From JAAYBF01 sp963716445 (lineage in GTDB: Bacteria; Actinomycetota; Thermoleophilia; Solirubrobacterales; Thermoleophilaceae): 64,000 bases of DNA. This document shows positions 1-8,460 of this stretch, one piece after another. The position numbers and the translations under genes were made by a program. The notes under the pieces were generated by a model, which worked only from the letters and a program-made list of their open reading frames with translations, did no database searches and had not been told where the DNA came from. The stretch is from positions 744,001 to 808,000 of the forward strand of contig OY970313.1 in assembly GCA_963716445.1 (NCBI GenBank). The letters are read 5' to 3'. Within the stretch, counting starts at the first letter, position 1. Each line of letters begins with the position of its first letter.

Positions 1-1
1 G

Positions 2-598
2 CCCGCCTACTACACGCCGCGCAACGTCGGTCACGCCGGCCTCGCCTCGCCGCGCTACTGCCACTTCACGTCCCCGATCCGCCGCTACCCCGACGTGATC
101 GCCCACCGCGCGCTGCTCGCCGGCCTGGGACTCGACGACGGCGCACCGAGCGCCCACGAGCTCGACGAGATCGGCGTGGCCTGCAGCGCGGCCGAGCGCG
201 CTGCGATGAAGATCGAGCGCACCGCCGACGACATCTGCCTCGCCTTCTTGCTCGAGCGCCGTTTGGCGGAGGAAGACGGTCGGGGGGCTCGCGCTCCCCG
301 GGCCCCCCGCGGCACCAGTCAGGTGCGCGAGGGTGCGCTGGCGAGCGAGCCGCGCGTGTGGGACGGCGAGGTGGTCGGCCTGATCTCGAAGGGTTGGTTC
401 GTGCGCTTCGGCGACGAGGGCTTCGAGGGGATGCTGCCGGTCCGGCGCGTGCCGGGCTGGTGGGAGCCCGACGAGCACGAGAGTCAGCTCGTCGACTCCG
501 ACTCCGGCCGCGCGATCCGTCTCGGCGACGCGATCCGCGTCGAGGTCGCGCGGATCGACGCCGTGCGCGGGCGCGTGGACCTCGACCTCGCCGTGTAG
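2..598 (+). CDS. rnr: Ribonuclease R, C-terminal part (cut by window start)
   Basis: The reading frame is already open at base 2 and begins inside the RNB catalytic domain: the motif YCHFTSPIRRYPD (codons about 20-32 of the visible part) is the conserved end of the RNase II/R active-site region. The last ~70 residues (VWDGEVVGLISKGWFVRFG...) form an S1 RNA-binding domain. RNase R is a processive 3'-5' exoribonuclease that degrades structured RNA and works with tmRNA-SmpB in non-stop mRNA decay. smpB starts 13 nt downstream on the same strand, so the two are probably co-transcribed. Family membership is certain; the N-terminal half lies outside the window. Confidence 0.95.
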   Translation, partial: PAYYTPRNVGHAGLASPRYCHFTSPIRRYPDVIAHRALLAGLGLDDGAPSAHELDEIGVACSAAERAAMKIERTADDICLAFLLERRLAEEDGRGARAPRAPRGTSQVREGALASEPRVWDGEVVGLISKGWFVRFGDEGFEGMLPVRRVPGWWEPDEHESQLVDSDSGRAIRLGDAIRVEVARIDAVRGRVDLDLAV

Positions 599-611
599 CG
601 TCGGGACCGCG

Positions 612-1094
612 ATGGCGAAGAAGGGCAAGCGCAAGGCGGCGGCCGGCGACCTCGCGACCAACCGCCAGGCGGCGTACCAGTACCACCTGCTCGAGAAGCT
701 CGAGTGCGGCGTGATCCTGCAGGGCTCCGAGGTCAAGTCGATCCGCGACGGCGGCGTCCAGATCAAGGACGCCTACGCGCACATCGACAAGCGCGGCGGC
801 GTATGGCTGCACAACATGCACGTCGCGCCCTACCTGCCGGCCTCGCGCGAGAACCACGAGCCCGAGCGCCCGCGCCAGCTGCTGCTGCACGCCGGCGAGA
901 TCGAGCGCCTCGTCGCCGCGACCGCGCAGAAGGGCCTCACGCTCGTCCCGACCCGCGTCTACCTCAAGGGCCCGCGCGTGAAGATCGAGATCGCCCTCGC
1001 CCGCGGCAAGGACCAGGGCGACAAGCGCCGCGACCTCAAGGAGAAGGACCAGAAGCGCGAGATCCAGCGCGCGCTCGCCGAGCACGGCCGCTGA
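612..1094 (+). CDS. smpB: SsrA-binding protein SmpB
   Basis: The 160-residue protein matches SmpB in length and motifs: N-terminal NRQAAYQYHLLEKLECG, the oligonucleotide-binding fold segment GSEVKSIRDGGVQIKDAYAHI, and a basic C-terminal tail (KDQGDKRRDLKEKDQKREIQRAL) of the kind that enters the mRNA channel of stalled ribosomes. SmpB binds tmRNA and brings it to stalled ribosomes. The gene follows rnr closely, and its RNA partner (tmRNA, 3104-3468) lies 2 kb downstream, separated by unrelated genes and a toxin-antitoxin pair. Confidence 0.98.
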   Translation: MAKKGKRKAAAGDLATNRQAAYQYHLLEKLECGVILQGSEVKSIRDGGVQIKDAYAHIDKRGGVWLHNMHVAPYLPASRENHEPERPRQLLLHAGEIERLVAATAQKGLTLVPTRVYLKGPRVKIEIALARGKDQGDKRRDLKEKDQKREIQRALAEHGR

Positions 1095-1185
1095 CCGGGG
1101 ACGAGCTGCGCCGGTCGGGCGCGCAGCACTTCGTCAACACCGCCTCCAACGCGAAGACCTGCTCTGACGACCGTGTTCGCGCCCG

Positions 1186-1689
1186 TCAGCCGTCGGAGCG
1201 TGCGAACAGCGCGATCATCGCCGACTGCACGAACCGCGGCGGGAAGGTCATCACCGTCTCGTCGCGGTGGCGTGCGAGGAAGCGAGCGCCCCATCGCGCG
1301 CCGCGCAGGTTGCGTGGGATCCCACCCCGCATGAACAGGCCCTTCTGGGCGGCCGCCGCGCTGTCGGTGAGGAACTCCCGCAGATGAAGGGCGGGGATGA
1401 CGCGACAGCGGGCGTGGACGGTCTCGCCGCCGGTGTTCTTCAGCCCGTGCCTGGTCCCGGGCATGACGGGGACCTCGCCGTCGCTCGGCCGTAGGACGCG
1501 CTTGGTCTTGCCCACCAGAACCTCGACCTCGCCCTCGACGACCGACCAGTACTCCTCCTGGCGGGGGTGGAGGTGGGGCGGCAGCTCGCCACCCGGCTCG
1601 AGCCACGTGTCGACGATCAGGTTCTCGCCGTCCGGTGTGAAGGCGTGGCGGGCGCGGTGGACGGGATCGTGTACGGGCTCCGTCGTCAT
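1186..1689 (-). CDS. Cupin-domain protein
   Basis: A 167-residue protein with a single cupin fold: the segment LPPHLHPRQEEYWSVVEGEVEVLVG carries the HxH...E metal-binding motif, and VMPGTRHGLKNTGGETVHAR carries the second-box histidine. I chose the ATG at 1689 because AAGGAGG lies 7 nt upstream; an in-frame ATG at 1731 has weaker support. No specific enzyme can be named: such stand-alone cupins may be isomerases, dioxygenases or small-molecule binders. The gene converges on smpB with about 90 nt between stops and no clear hairpin. Confidence 0.85.
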   Translation of the reverse strand: MTTEPVHDPVHRARHAFTPDGENLIVDTWLEPGGELPPHLHPRQEEYWSVVEGEVEVLVGKTKRVLRPSDGEVPVMPGTRHGLKNTGGETVHARCRVIPALHLREFLTDSAAAAQKGLFMRGGIPRNLRGARWGARFLARHRDETVMTFPPRFVQSAMIALFARSDG

Positions 1690-1814
1690 GGGGAAGGCCT
1701 CCTTCGCCTGCGGTGCGGTTGCCTCCGACAACCTAGTGCGTGCTCGAGAACGGCCGCGCCCGGGCGTGTCGTCCTACGGCGGGGTCCACGTCGGCGCGCG
1801 GCGGCGGGCGTCGC

Positions 1815-2390
1815 TCAGTGAAGCGTCTCGCCGCGCTCGAGCATCGCCACGAATTGCGCGATCCGCCGGGCGCGAGTCTCGGGGCGCTTGGCGTCGTGGA
1901 TCCGATACAGGACCGCGTAGCGGTTGGCGCCGGTCAGCGTCGCGAAGAACTCCTTGGCGGCCGGATTGGCCTCGAGCGCCTGGCGCAGGTCGTCCGGCAC
2001 CTCGATCGTGCTCGGGCTCGCGTACGCGGCCTCCCAGCGACCGTCCTCCTTGGCGCGCTCGACCTCGCGCCGTCCGGCCGGGCGCATCGCTCCCTGCTCG
2101 ATCAGCCGCTCGGCCTTGTCGCGGTTGATCCGCGACCACCTGCTGCGCGCCCGCCGGGGGGTGAAGCGCTGGATGAAGAACTGCTCATCGACGCCCCCGC
2201 GCTGCCCATCGATCCAGCCGAAGCAGAGGGCGATCTCCAGCGCCTCGGCGTGGGTGACCGTTTCGATCCCGGAGGCCTTCTTGGCGATCTTGACCCAGAT
2301 GCCGTCCGAGCGCTCGTGCTCCTTCTCCAGCCATGCTTCCCAGGCGTCCTTGGAGGCGAAGGGGATGATCGGCAGGTCGTCGCGTGACAT
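1815..2390 (-). CDS. YdeI/OmpD-associated family protein
   Basis: A 191-residue soluble protein. FASKDAWEAWLEKEHERSDGIWVKIAKK at the N terminus, ALCFGWIDGQ in the middle and the C-terminal segment VPDDLRQALEANPAAKEFFATL are typical of the YdeI/OmpD-associated (bacteriocin-protection-like) family. Biochemistry is unknown; E. coli relatives are linked to envelope stress and polymyxin tolerance. It is a single gene on the minus strand, divergent from the toxin-antitoxin pair that starts 70 nt away. Confidence 0.85.
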   Translation of the reverse strand: MSRDDLPIIPFASKDAWEAWLEKEHERSDGIWVKIAKKASGIETVTHAEALEIALCFGWIDGQRGGVDEQFFIQRFTPRRARSRWSRINRDKAERLIEQGAMRPAGRREVERAKEDGRWEAAYASPSTIEVPDDLRQALEANPAAKEFFATLTGANRYAVLYRIHDAKRPETRARRIAQFVAMLERGETLH

Positions 2391-2447
2391 CCTGCGGGTC
2401 AGTCAAGCAGCCCGCTTTTCCTCATCGTTTCCGGCCGAGCCACGAGG

Positions 2448-2453
2448 TAGCAT
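2448..2453 (+). promoter_or_regulatory. -10 box (TAGCAT) of leaderless vapBC-type operon
   Basis: TAGCAT lies 6 nt before the antitoxin ATG at 2460 and no Shine-Dalgarno sequence intervenes, so transcription probably starts at or next to the A of ATG. The same geometry recurs before many other first genes in the window. Confidence 0.55.
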
Positions 2454-2459
2454 ATCTGC

Positions 2460-2630
2460 ATGAACTCACATGGAGGAAAGCCAAAGCCCAAGACCACTCC
2501 CGACCCACTGGCCGAGCTGAGAGCGCGCGGCCTCGTTCGAGCGCCGGACCTCCCCAGGCAGCGCAGTCCGCTGAAGAAGGTCAAGTCCTCGGGGCCGGTC
2601 TCCGACTTCGTGACGGAGCAGCGCCGATGA
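2460..2630 (+). CDS. Small antitoxin (Phd/YefM C-terminal-like)
   Basis: A 56-residue basic protein immediately before a PIN toxin. Its second half, LAELRARGLVRAPDLPRQRS...GPVSDFVTEQRR, matches the C-terminal toxin-wrapping tail of Phd/YefM-type antitoxins (L.ELRARGLVRAP ... SD.V.EQRR). A stop codon in frame at 2448-2450 rules out an N-terminal extension, so the usual DNA-binding fold is missing or reduced to about 15 residues (NSHGGKPKPKTTPDP). Its TGA overlaps the toxin ATG (ATGA), indicating translational coupling. Antitoxin assignment rests on position and tail motif. Confidence 0.75.
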   Translation: MNSHGGKPKPKTTPDPLAELRARGLVRAPDLPRQRSPLKKVKSSGPVSDFVTEQRR

Positions 2631-3067
2631 TTGCGTACTTCGATACCTCGGCACTGGTAAAGCGCCTGTTCGAGGAGCCCGGATCGAACATCGCCGATGA
2701 GCTTTGGGGGAGCGCCGACACGATCGCCGCAAGCGAGCTCGTCTATCCCGAGACGAGGGCAGCCGTGGCTGCCGCTCACCGTGCTGGCCGTATCGATGGG
2801 GCCCGCCTGCGGGAGACCATCTGCGCACTGGAGAAGATGTTTCGCTCGGTGGACGTGGTACGGCTCGACGGTGCACTGGCCAGCGTGGCGGGGCGCCTGG
2901 CCGAGCAGCATGGACTGCGCGGATACGACGCGATCCATCTCGCGTCGGCGCTCACTGTCCCTGTCCGGCGGGTGGTGATGGCAACATGGGATCGCGATCT
3001 GTCGGTAGCCGCGGCTGAGGCCGGCTTCGCGGTTGTTCCGCAGGAGGTGTCCCACGCCTCTGGCTGA
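2627..3067 (+). CDS. vapC: PIN-domain toxin, VapC family
   Basis: The 146-residue protein has the PIN signature: MIAYFDTSALVKRLFEE with the first acidic residue, SELVYPETRAA with the second, the GYDAIHLASA segment with the third, and a final WDRDLSVAAAEAGF. VapC toxins are Mg2+-dependent ribonucleases that cut tRNA or rRNA. The start overlaps the antitoxin stop (ATGA). The pair lies between smpB and the tmRNA gene, whose 5' end begins 36 nt after this stop. Confidence 0.92.
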   Translation: MIAYFDTSALVKRLFEEPGSNIADELWGSADTIAASELVYPETRAAVAAAHRAGRIDGARLRETICALEKMFRSVDVVRLDGALASVAGRLAEQHGLRGYDAIHLASALTVPVRRVVMATWDRDLSVAAAEAGFAVVPQEVSHASG

Positions 3068-3103
3068 GCGGATGAGCAACGCTAGACTTACCAGTGCCTC
3101 TAC

Positions 3104-3468
3104 GGGGACGACAGGCTTCGACGTGGTCGGTCCGTGGATGCAGTCGCGAGTCGAGGTCGCCGGTAGGCCTCGTTAAACAACCGGCAAAACCATAGTTGCG
3201 GATGAGAATCACTCGTTCGCGCTCGCTGCCTAGTTAGATCTAGCCAGTGAGCTGTCGGCCTCCCCTCGGCCCGTGGGGGAGATGTTCGGCATCAGAAACG
3301 GGCTCGCCCCCGACGTGCGTCTCTGGCGCCGGGGGGACACAACACAGAGGCTGGTCCCGAGCAACCCGGCCGGTCAGGCTAGCTCGGGACGAGAACAGAG
3401 GGCCGGCTACGCTCGTAGAAGCTGTATTCGCACGACCGCGGACGTGGGTTCGATTCCCACCGTCTCCA
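3104..3468 (+). ncRNA. ssrA: Transfer-messenger RNA (tmRNA)
   Basis: The 5' end GGGGACGACAGGCTTCGACG is the canonical tmRNA start. The acceptor stem pairs GGGGACG (3104-3110) with CGTCTCC (3461-3467) with one G-U pair. The T-arm is GTGGG/TTCGATT/CCCAC (3444-3460). The segment ATAGTT before the resume codon aligns with E. coli AUAGUC. The tag reading frame (3198-3233) starts at resume codon GCG, encodes ADENHSFALAA and ends in TAG. CCA is not encoded. Together with SmpB it rescues stalled ribosomes and tags the nascent peptide for proteolysis. The one-piece form and ~365-nt size are normal. Confidence 0.97.
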
Positions 3469-3480
3469 CTACGACAGCTA

Positions 3481-3513
3481 GACGCTCCAGTTTCGAATAG
3501 GGACTGGAGCGTC
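3481..3513 (+). terminator. Hairpin after tmRNA (likely transcription end)
   Basis: An 11-bp perfect inverted repeat, GACGCTCCAGT (3481-3491) and ACTGGAGCGTC (3503-3513), with an 11-nt loop begins 12 nt after the tmRNA 3' end. No T-tract follows, so it may act as a U-less terminator or as a 3'-processing boundary. Confidence 0.6.
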
Positions 3514-3729
3514 ATGCTGCTCGTCCTCATGGCGGAGCGCTTCGACCTAAGCGACGACATCGAGCGCCAACGACGCGAGCGTTACCGCCAATCGCGATGT
3601 GGACCAGCCCGCTCGTCTGTCAGCATCGAGACTCGGCTACAGCCGACACTGGCTGCCGCTCGCTGAACACCGCCGGCGCTGCCAGTAGGGCTTCAGCTTG
3701 GTGTCCGGTGGGGGTCGCAGGATGCGCTG

Positions 3730-5118
3730 GTGAGCAAACCAACCAGCGGCTTCGAGCTAGGAGCCTTACAAGCGGCCGTGAGGCGTGCGCACGCGGAGCA
3801 GAACGCTCCACTGAAGCCAGAGGAGAGGTCGCGCCCATATAAGCCACTGGACCGCTTCTTCTCTGACGAGGATTGGATCCTCATTCGCCAAGGGGCGAGT
3901 GCGGTAAGACGGGAGTATCCGACTGTCTTCAGGCTGTTCGCCAGCGAGCGGACACTCATGCCAGTGATGGTCCGACTGGTCGTGGAGGCAGGCGACGACG
4001 ACTTGCCGTTCGAGGACTTGGTCGCGCAGCTCAAGGCGCATGCCGCCAGCAAGGGTCCGTGGCTTGTCGGCACGCCCCTAGCGAACGTGACGCTCGCCGA
4101 GGCTTTCGTCCCCATCAACGAACGCACCGCCTTGGTGCGGCCGATTCAAGAGCACGACTGGTCGCCCTGGGAAGACAGCGATGACTCCTCCATGGAGATC
4201 TACAGGCACTTCGAAGACGGGATGAGCTCGCGTCCGCGGTGGCTGCAGGCCAATTCTCTCTTGCTCGCCGACCTCGATACTCGCCATGGTGCTGTTCTGC
4301 TGACGGTCGAGGACGGCACTGCTGAGGTTGCTCTTGATATCGGGAGGACGCGAGCCCGATACGCCTTGGCCGTCTGGACTGCGCTACGGGGCCCGGGTCG
4401 GTCGGAGATATTCCCAAGCGTCGGCTACTGGGCGCCGCAGCCCTACATCGATGTAGGGCAGCTCATCAAGGAGCACCACCCTGGTCACTTCAGCTCCAAA
4501 GGGCGGACTGAGAGTCGGCGTATCCACACGGCGGAGTACGCCTTGCCGGAGGACATCACCGAACTGTCGCTGCCCTTCAAGATGATGGACGCGGCGCCCA
4601 AGCACCACGCCGCTCGAGCCCTACTCAGCTCAGCGTGGGCTTTTCACTGCGCTATGCGCTTCCCCAGCGAGGTCGAGATGACCGACCGCTTGTTTGGTAT
4701 CTACACGGCGGTAGCCGCATTGTGCGAGCAGGAGGGCATCTTCGATGACAAGGCGGTACTCAAGCGCTGGCGCGCGGTCCGAGACCACTTCGACGTCTGG
4801 GAAGAGCTAACCCGTACCGGGGCCAGCCGAGACGACCTCGTAGCTGCCGAGAGGCGGCTCGGGGACATTCGCAACATCGCTGCCCACGGTGCCGACTCCG
4901 TACTAGTCAACCTCGGATACCCGACAGAAAGGACCCGGCTTTTCCGTGGCGGGCGAGAGCATGCGGGCGACTACCTAGCCCCTTCCCTTCTCTACTCAGA
5001 GCTGCATCCGCTTCAATGGTCGACACGGCGAGTCCTGCAGCACCTACTCCCGGCCATGTCGAAGGCGGACTACGACGATGAAGCCTTCGAGCGATGCTTT
5101 GTCAGGCGCAACCCGTAA
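3730..5118 (+). CDS. Orphan protein with C-terminal HEPN-like RNxxxH motif
   Basis: A 462-residue soluble protein that I do not recognise as a named family. The C-terminal third is helical and contains RNIAAHG with R381 and H386, matching the Rx4-6H motif of HEPN-superfamily ribonucleases; the preceding helices (residues ~310-375) fit a HEPN bundle. The N-terminal ~300 residues hold no recognisable catalytic motif. Codon use is visibly less GC-biased than in neighbours, and the gene begins 260 nt downstream of the tmRNA 3' end, a common integration site for mobile DNA. A role in phage defence (abortive infection) is an inference; no partner gene is seen beside it. Confidence 0.7.
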   Translation: MSKPTSGFELGALQAAVRRAHAEQNAPLKPEERSRPYKPLDRFFSDEDWILIRQGASAVRREYPTVFRLFASERTLMPVMVRLVVEAGDDDLPFEDLVAQLKAHAASKGPWLVGTPLANVTLAEAFVPINERTALVRPIQEHDWSPWEDSDDSSMEIYRHFEDGMSSRPRWLQANSLLLADLDTRHGAVLLTVEDGTAEVALDIGRTRARYALAVWTALRGPGRSEIFPSVGYWAPQPYIDVGQLIKEHHPGHFSSKGRTESRRIHTAEYALPEDITELSLPFKMMDAAPKHHAARALLSSAWAFHCAMRFPSEVEMTDRLFGIYTAVAALCEQEGIFDDKAVLKRWRAVRDHFDVWEELTRTGASRDDLVAAERRLGDIRNIAAHGADSVLVNLGYPTERTRLFRGGREHAGDYLAPSLLYSELHPLQWSTRRVLQHLLPAMSKADYDDEAFERCFVRRNP

Positions 5119-5277
5119 CCCCGATGCTCCTAAGCACTGGTCGAACGCGGACGTGTCCAGCTACCGGACACCGTCTTGCGACTTGTTGCCGCGGGTCGAC
5201 GCTCACGTCCATCAACTTCGAGCGTCCCTCGTCGTTATGGTGATAGCCATCTCCGGACCAATAGCAACTTCGCGGTG

Positions 5278-6318
5278 ATGCGCCGAGTCGTCGTCGTGAT
5301 TCTCGGGCTGTCGGCCTCGCTGCTTGCCGCGAATGCGGCGCTCGCCGCCGGATCCGATGCCAAGCTGGCCATGAAGCACCGGCCGATCCTGCGCTTCGAC
5401 ACTGCCGAGCGTTGGCGACCGTTGGAGATCGAGTCGTTCCTCGCGGAGTCGGCCGCGTCAGACGGACGACACCGCATCTGTCCTACCGACGACCGCTGCG
5501 ATGTCGTGGTCCGTCGTTCCGGGCAGCTCTTCAGCGGCTCGGTGCTCGATATCGCCGGGGAGGGCCGAGAGGGGCGCGACTACGGCACTCCGAACGCTGG
5601 CGGTTGCGCGCGCCCGAGTGGCGTGGTCGATTGCAACGCAGGCCCGCGCAGCGCGATCTACTACCGCGTGTCGCATTCCGGCAGCCGGACGCTGATCGAC
5701 TACTGGTGGTTTCTGCGCTTCAACGACTTTCCTCGCGCCGACCTCCTGAAATGCCGCAACCTCGTCTTCGTCGGAGTCATCAGCTGCTCCGATCACGAGG
5801 GCGACTGGGAGGGGGTCCGGGTGGTGGTGACGCCAGGTAGGTCCAGGTGGCTCGACGTCCGCTTCGACGCACACGGCCGGTCCGAGCGCTACTCGCGCCT
5901 TGCCGTCGAGAGCGTGGGAAGTCGACCGGTGGTCTACGTCGCCGAGGGCACACATGCGGCGTACCCGCGCCACTGTGACGGTCGCTACTGCCCCCAGACG
6001 GGTGTGCGGCTACCCGATGCCGGCGCGGACGGCAGCCGCAGCTGGGGGCGCAACACGGCCGCCGCGTGCCGCCGGACCTGTCTGCTGCCGCTCCCGCGTC
6101 GGGGATGGGCGAGCTGGACGGGTCGATGGGGACGATCGTGCAGCAGCGGAGGTTGCGTCCGCGTGGACGGACCGCGCTCGCCGGGCCGTCAGCCGCACCG
6201 CTCGCTGGCTTGCGTCTCGCGCCGGACTGCCTTCGAGCCGGTGAGCGCCGGCCGCGCGGCGCTGATGGCGGCAGAGTACCGCCGCCATCCAGCGTCGCTC
6301 TGCCGCCGTGGCTCCTAG
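5278..6318 (+). CDS. Secreted Vps62-like (DUF946-type) protein
   Basis: The 346-residue product starts with a signal peptide (MRRVVVVILGLSASLLAANAALAA), which decides the ATG at 5278 over an upstream in-frame start at 5176. The mature part has features of the Vps62/DUF946-like family: HRPILRFD near the start, HEGDWEGVRVVV in the middle, VYVAEGTHAAYP, and a C-terminal GPRSPGRQ. Several cysteines suggest disulfides in an exported protein. Function is unknown. The sequence is more mixed in composition than the core genome and continues the atypical stretch after the tmRNA. Confidence 0.75.
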   Translation: MRRVVVVILGLSASLLAANAALAAGSDAKLAMKHRPILRFDTAERWRPLEIESFLAESAASDGRHRICPTDDRCDVVVRRSGQLFSGSVLDIAGEGREGRDYGTPNAGGCARPSGVVDCNAGPRSAIYYRVSHSGSRTLIDYWWFLRFNDFPRADLLKCRNLVFVGVISCSDHEGDWEGVRVVVTPGRSRWLDVRFDAHGRSERYSRLAVESVGSRPVVYVAEGTHAAYPRHCDGRYCPQTGVRLPDAGADGSRSWGRNTAAACRRTCLLPLPRRGWASWTGRWGRSCSSGGCVRVDGPRSPGRQPHRSLACVSRRTAFEPVSAGRAALMAAEYRRHPASLCRRGS

Positions 6319-6350
6319 ACCTCAGGCCGCGCGGCCGGCTGCTCCGGCGG

Positions 6351-7136
6351 TCAGCCCATGGCTTGCCTGGCCAGCGGGGCGTAGCCGCTGCTGTGGCCGG
6401 TCCGGTTCGGGTGGTAGCTCTCGCCGATCGGGTTCGACAGGCCGTTGATCCACTCGGTGCTCGAGCAGACGGCGTGCCCGACGAACGGCGGGATCGCGTC
6501 CTTGAAGACGAAGTTCGCTCCGGCCGCGAGAGCCCGGTCACGTGTCACGTCGCGCAGCAGGTCCGCAGTCTGGTTCAGGCGAGTCATCTCCGTGGAGCTG
6601 AAGAACGTGCCGGCGTTGCAGTCCACTCCCATGAAGAGACGGGGGTAGGACAGCACGATCACGGTCGCGCTCGGAGAGCGTGATTTGATCGCGTTGTACA
6701 CGTTGGTGAGCTGCCCGGGCAGCGTGTTGCGGATGTAGTTCTGGGCGGTGTCGATCGAGCCGCCGCAGTTCGAGAACCACGATGGCTGGGCGCACTCGGT
6801 GATCACGCTCGAGAAGCCGGCGTCGTTGCCGCCGATCGTGATCGTCACCCATCTCGTCGTGCTCGTCAGGCTCGACACCTGGTTGTTGAGCACATCGCCG
6901 GTCCGTGCGCCCGAGCAGGCGGCGAACACCAGATCCGTGTTCGGGCGCTGAACGTCGACAAGTGACGGATACGCGTACACGCTCCTCTGGCATCCGGAGT
7001 CGAAGTACGTGCGGGTGCCGGTGCCCGACGAGTAGCTGTCGCCCAACGCGACGTACTGCTCGCCCGCAAAGGCCGTGCTGCTGCCCGTGAGCGCCAGTAC
7101 GACGGCGACGCAGGCCCCTAACGAGAGCTTCCTCAT
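6351..7136 (-). CDS. Secreted SGNH/GDSL-family lipase
   Basis: The 261-residue precursor has a signal peptide (MRKLSLGACVAVVLALTGSSTAFA) followed by the block I motif ALGDSYSSGTGT (nucleophile Ser), block III TIGGNDAGF and block V SYHPN with the catalytic His. This is the arrangement of Streptomyces secreted esterases/lipases. Paired cysteines around residues 60-90, 130-150 and 230 suggest disulfides. The start at 7136 is preceded by a GGAGGGAG ribosome-binding site; a longer frame from 7178 would hide the signal peptide. It likely hydrolyses extracellular esters. Confidence 0.92.
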   Translation of the reverse strand: MRKLSLGACVAVVLALTGSSTAFAGEQYVALGDSYSSGTGTRTYFDSGCQRSVYAYPSLVDVQRPNTDLVFAACSGARTGDVLNNQVSSLTSTTRWVTITIGGNDAGFSSVITECAQPSWFSNCGGSIDTAQNYIRNTLPGQLTNVYNAIKSRSPSATVIVLSYPRLFMGVDCNAGTFFSSTEMTRLNQTADLLRDVTRDRALAAGANFVFKDAIPPFVGHAVCSSTEWINGLSNPIGESYHPNRTGHSSGYAPLARQAMG

Positions 7137-7316
7137 GCCCCTCTCCCTCCAATTGAGCTGCGGTTGTCCGTTAAGCACTATCCGCTACGCGCTCCACTTG
7201 CAAGGCCGCGAGTGTCGGCGATCTGTCGAACGGGACGCGCCAGTCGGTGTACGTCCTACGGTCGCGATTGACTGGCGACAGCAGCTGGGCAGTTGCAATC
7301 TAGGAGAGGAACTCGT

Positions 7317-7961
7317 ATGCGTGGTGGAAAGGGTTGGCTGGCTCCGTTGACGGGCCTGGCATTCGTCGTGCTGGCGATCGTCGCTTTCGCGATCGGCGGT
7401 GAGCCGCCGGACGTCACAGAGGACTCGACGAGGGAGATCGTCGACTTCTACGTCGACAACAAGGATCAGCAGCTCATCAGCGCCGCCCTCGTGGCGATCG
7501 CCGGAACACTGTTCGTGTTCTTCGGTGGAGTGTTGCGGCGCGTCCTGCGCGATGCGGAGGGCGAGGGCGGGATCCTGTCGGCGGTTGCGTTCGCGGGCAC
7601 GATCATCTTCACGGTGGGCGTGGCGATCGACGGCACGATCTCGTTCGCGCTGGCCGAGACCGCCGACGACATCCGCCCGTCTGCCGTGGAGGCGCTGAGC
7701 GCCCTCTGGAGCAACGACTTCCTGCCGTTCGCAGTGGGACTGCAAATCTTCCTGCTCGCGGCGGGGTTGTCGATCGTCCTCCATGGGGCCTTGCCGAAGT
7801 GGCTGGGCTGGATCGCCATCCTGCTCGCCGTCGTCGCGGTTACCCCGATCGGGTTCGCCGCCTTCCTCGGCGGAGGCCTCCTGATCGCCGTGATCAGCGT
7901 GATGCTGGCGCTGCGAGCCAGGAGCGCCCCCGGCGCGACCACCACCGGCGGCGCCGTCTAG
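7317..7961 (+). CDS. Four-helix integral membrane protein of unknown function
   Basis: A 214-residue protein with hydrophobic segments at about residues 10-27, 55-72, 88-108, 140-158 and 163-200. An extracytoplasmic acidic loop (GGEPPDVTEDSTREIVDFYVDNKDQQ) follows the first helix. AGGAGAGG lies 7 nt upstream of the ATG and fixes the start. No family motif is recognised; similar small actinobacterial membrane proteins are uncharacterised. It diverges from the lipase gene across about 180 nt. Confidence 0.8.
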   Translation: MRGGKGWLAPLTGLAFVVLAIVAFAIGGEPPDVTEDSTREIVDFYVDNKDQQLISAALVAIAGTLFVFFGGVLRRVLRDAEGEGGILSAVAFAGTIIFTVGVAIDGTISFALAETADDIRPSAVEALSALWSNDFLPFAVGLQIFLLAAGLSIVLHGALPKWLGWIAILLAVVAVTPIGFAAFLGGGLLIAVISVMLALRARSAPGATTTGGAV

Positions 7962-7992
7962 CCCGTGCGCGGCGCTGGCGACCCGCGGGTCG

Positions 7993-8349
7993 TCAGCGCC
8001 GGCCGCTGATCCAGTCCCAGGCGCGGCGCAGCCGCGCCTGGAGCTGGCTCTCGACCGCGTCACCGGGCTGGGCCTCCACCACCGCCGGGCGCTCGTGCGG
8101 CTCGTACAGCGCATCGCGTTCGATCGAGAGCAGCACGCCGCGCTCGTGCAGCTCGGCGATCTGCTCGGCGTCGGCGAACAGATGGCGGCCGGGCAGCGGC
8201 CGCGTATGGACGATCACGCCGTCGAAGATGTCCTTCGCCAGATCGGCGAGGACGTGCTCGACGACGCCGACGCGCTCACGGCGGCGATCGAAGACGGGCG
8301 TCCCCTCCTCGAGGGCGAGATACGCGATCGGGGCACCGAGGTCCTCCAC
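7993..8349 (-). CDS. Hypothetical protein, possible PRC-barrel-like
   Basis: A 118-residue frame beginning at GTG 8349. TACCCT stands 6 nt upstream, matching the leaderless-promoter geometry seen elsewhere in the window. The N-terminal half (GAPIAYLALEEGTPVFDRRRERVGVVEHVL...DIFDGVIVHTR) resembles a small beta-barrel with alternating hydrophobic strands, as in PRC-barrel domains. The rest is acidic helix ending in a basic tryptophan-containing tail (LRRAWDWISGRR). The open frame continues antisense through the next gene, but that part has no protein-like character. Confidence 0.55.
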   Translation of the reverse strand: MEDLGAPIAYLALEEGTPVFDRRRERVGVVEHVLADLAKDIFDGVIVHTRPLPGRHLFADAEQIAELHERGVLLSIERDALYEPHERPAVVEAQPGDAVESQLQARLRRAWDWISGRR

Positions 8350-8460
8350 GAGGCGAGGGTACCCGTCCGCGCTGGCCGCGACGTTCACCGCATGCCTCGG
8401 ACCGGCGCCGGCGAGAGGGATAGCGTCAGGCGATCGACCGATCCGACGAGAGGCTGTCCG

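Noticed and set aside
3444..5180. Direct repeat (att site) of the tmRNA 3' end downstream of the HEPN-like gene
   Set aside because: Only an 8-nt match (CACCGTCT near 5167) was found; this is too short to support an attachment site.
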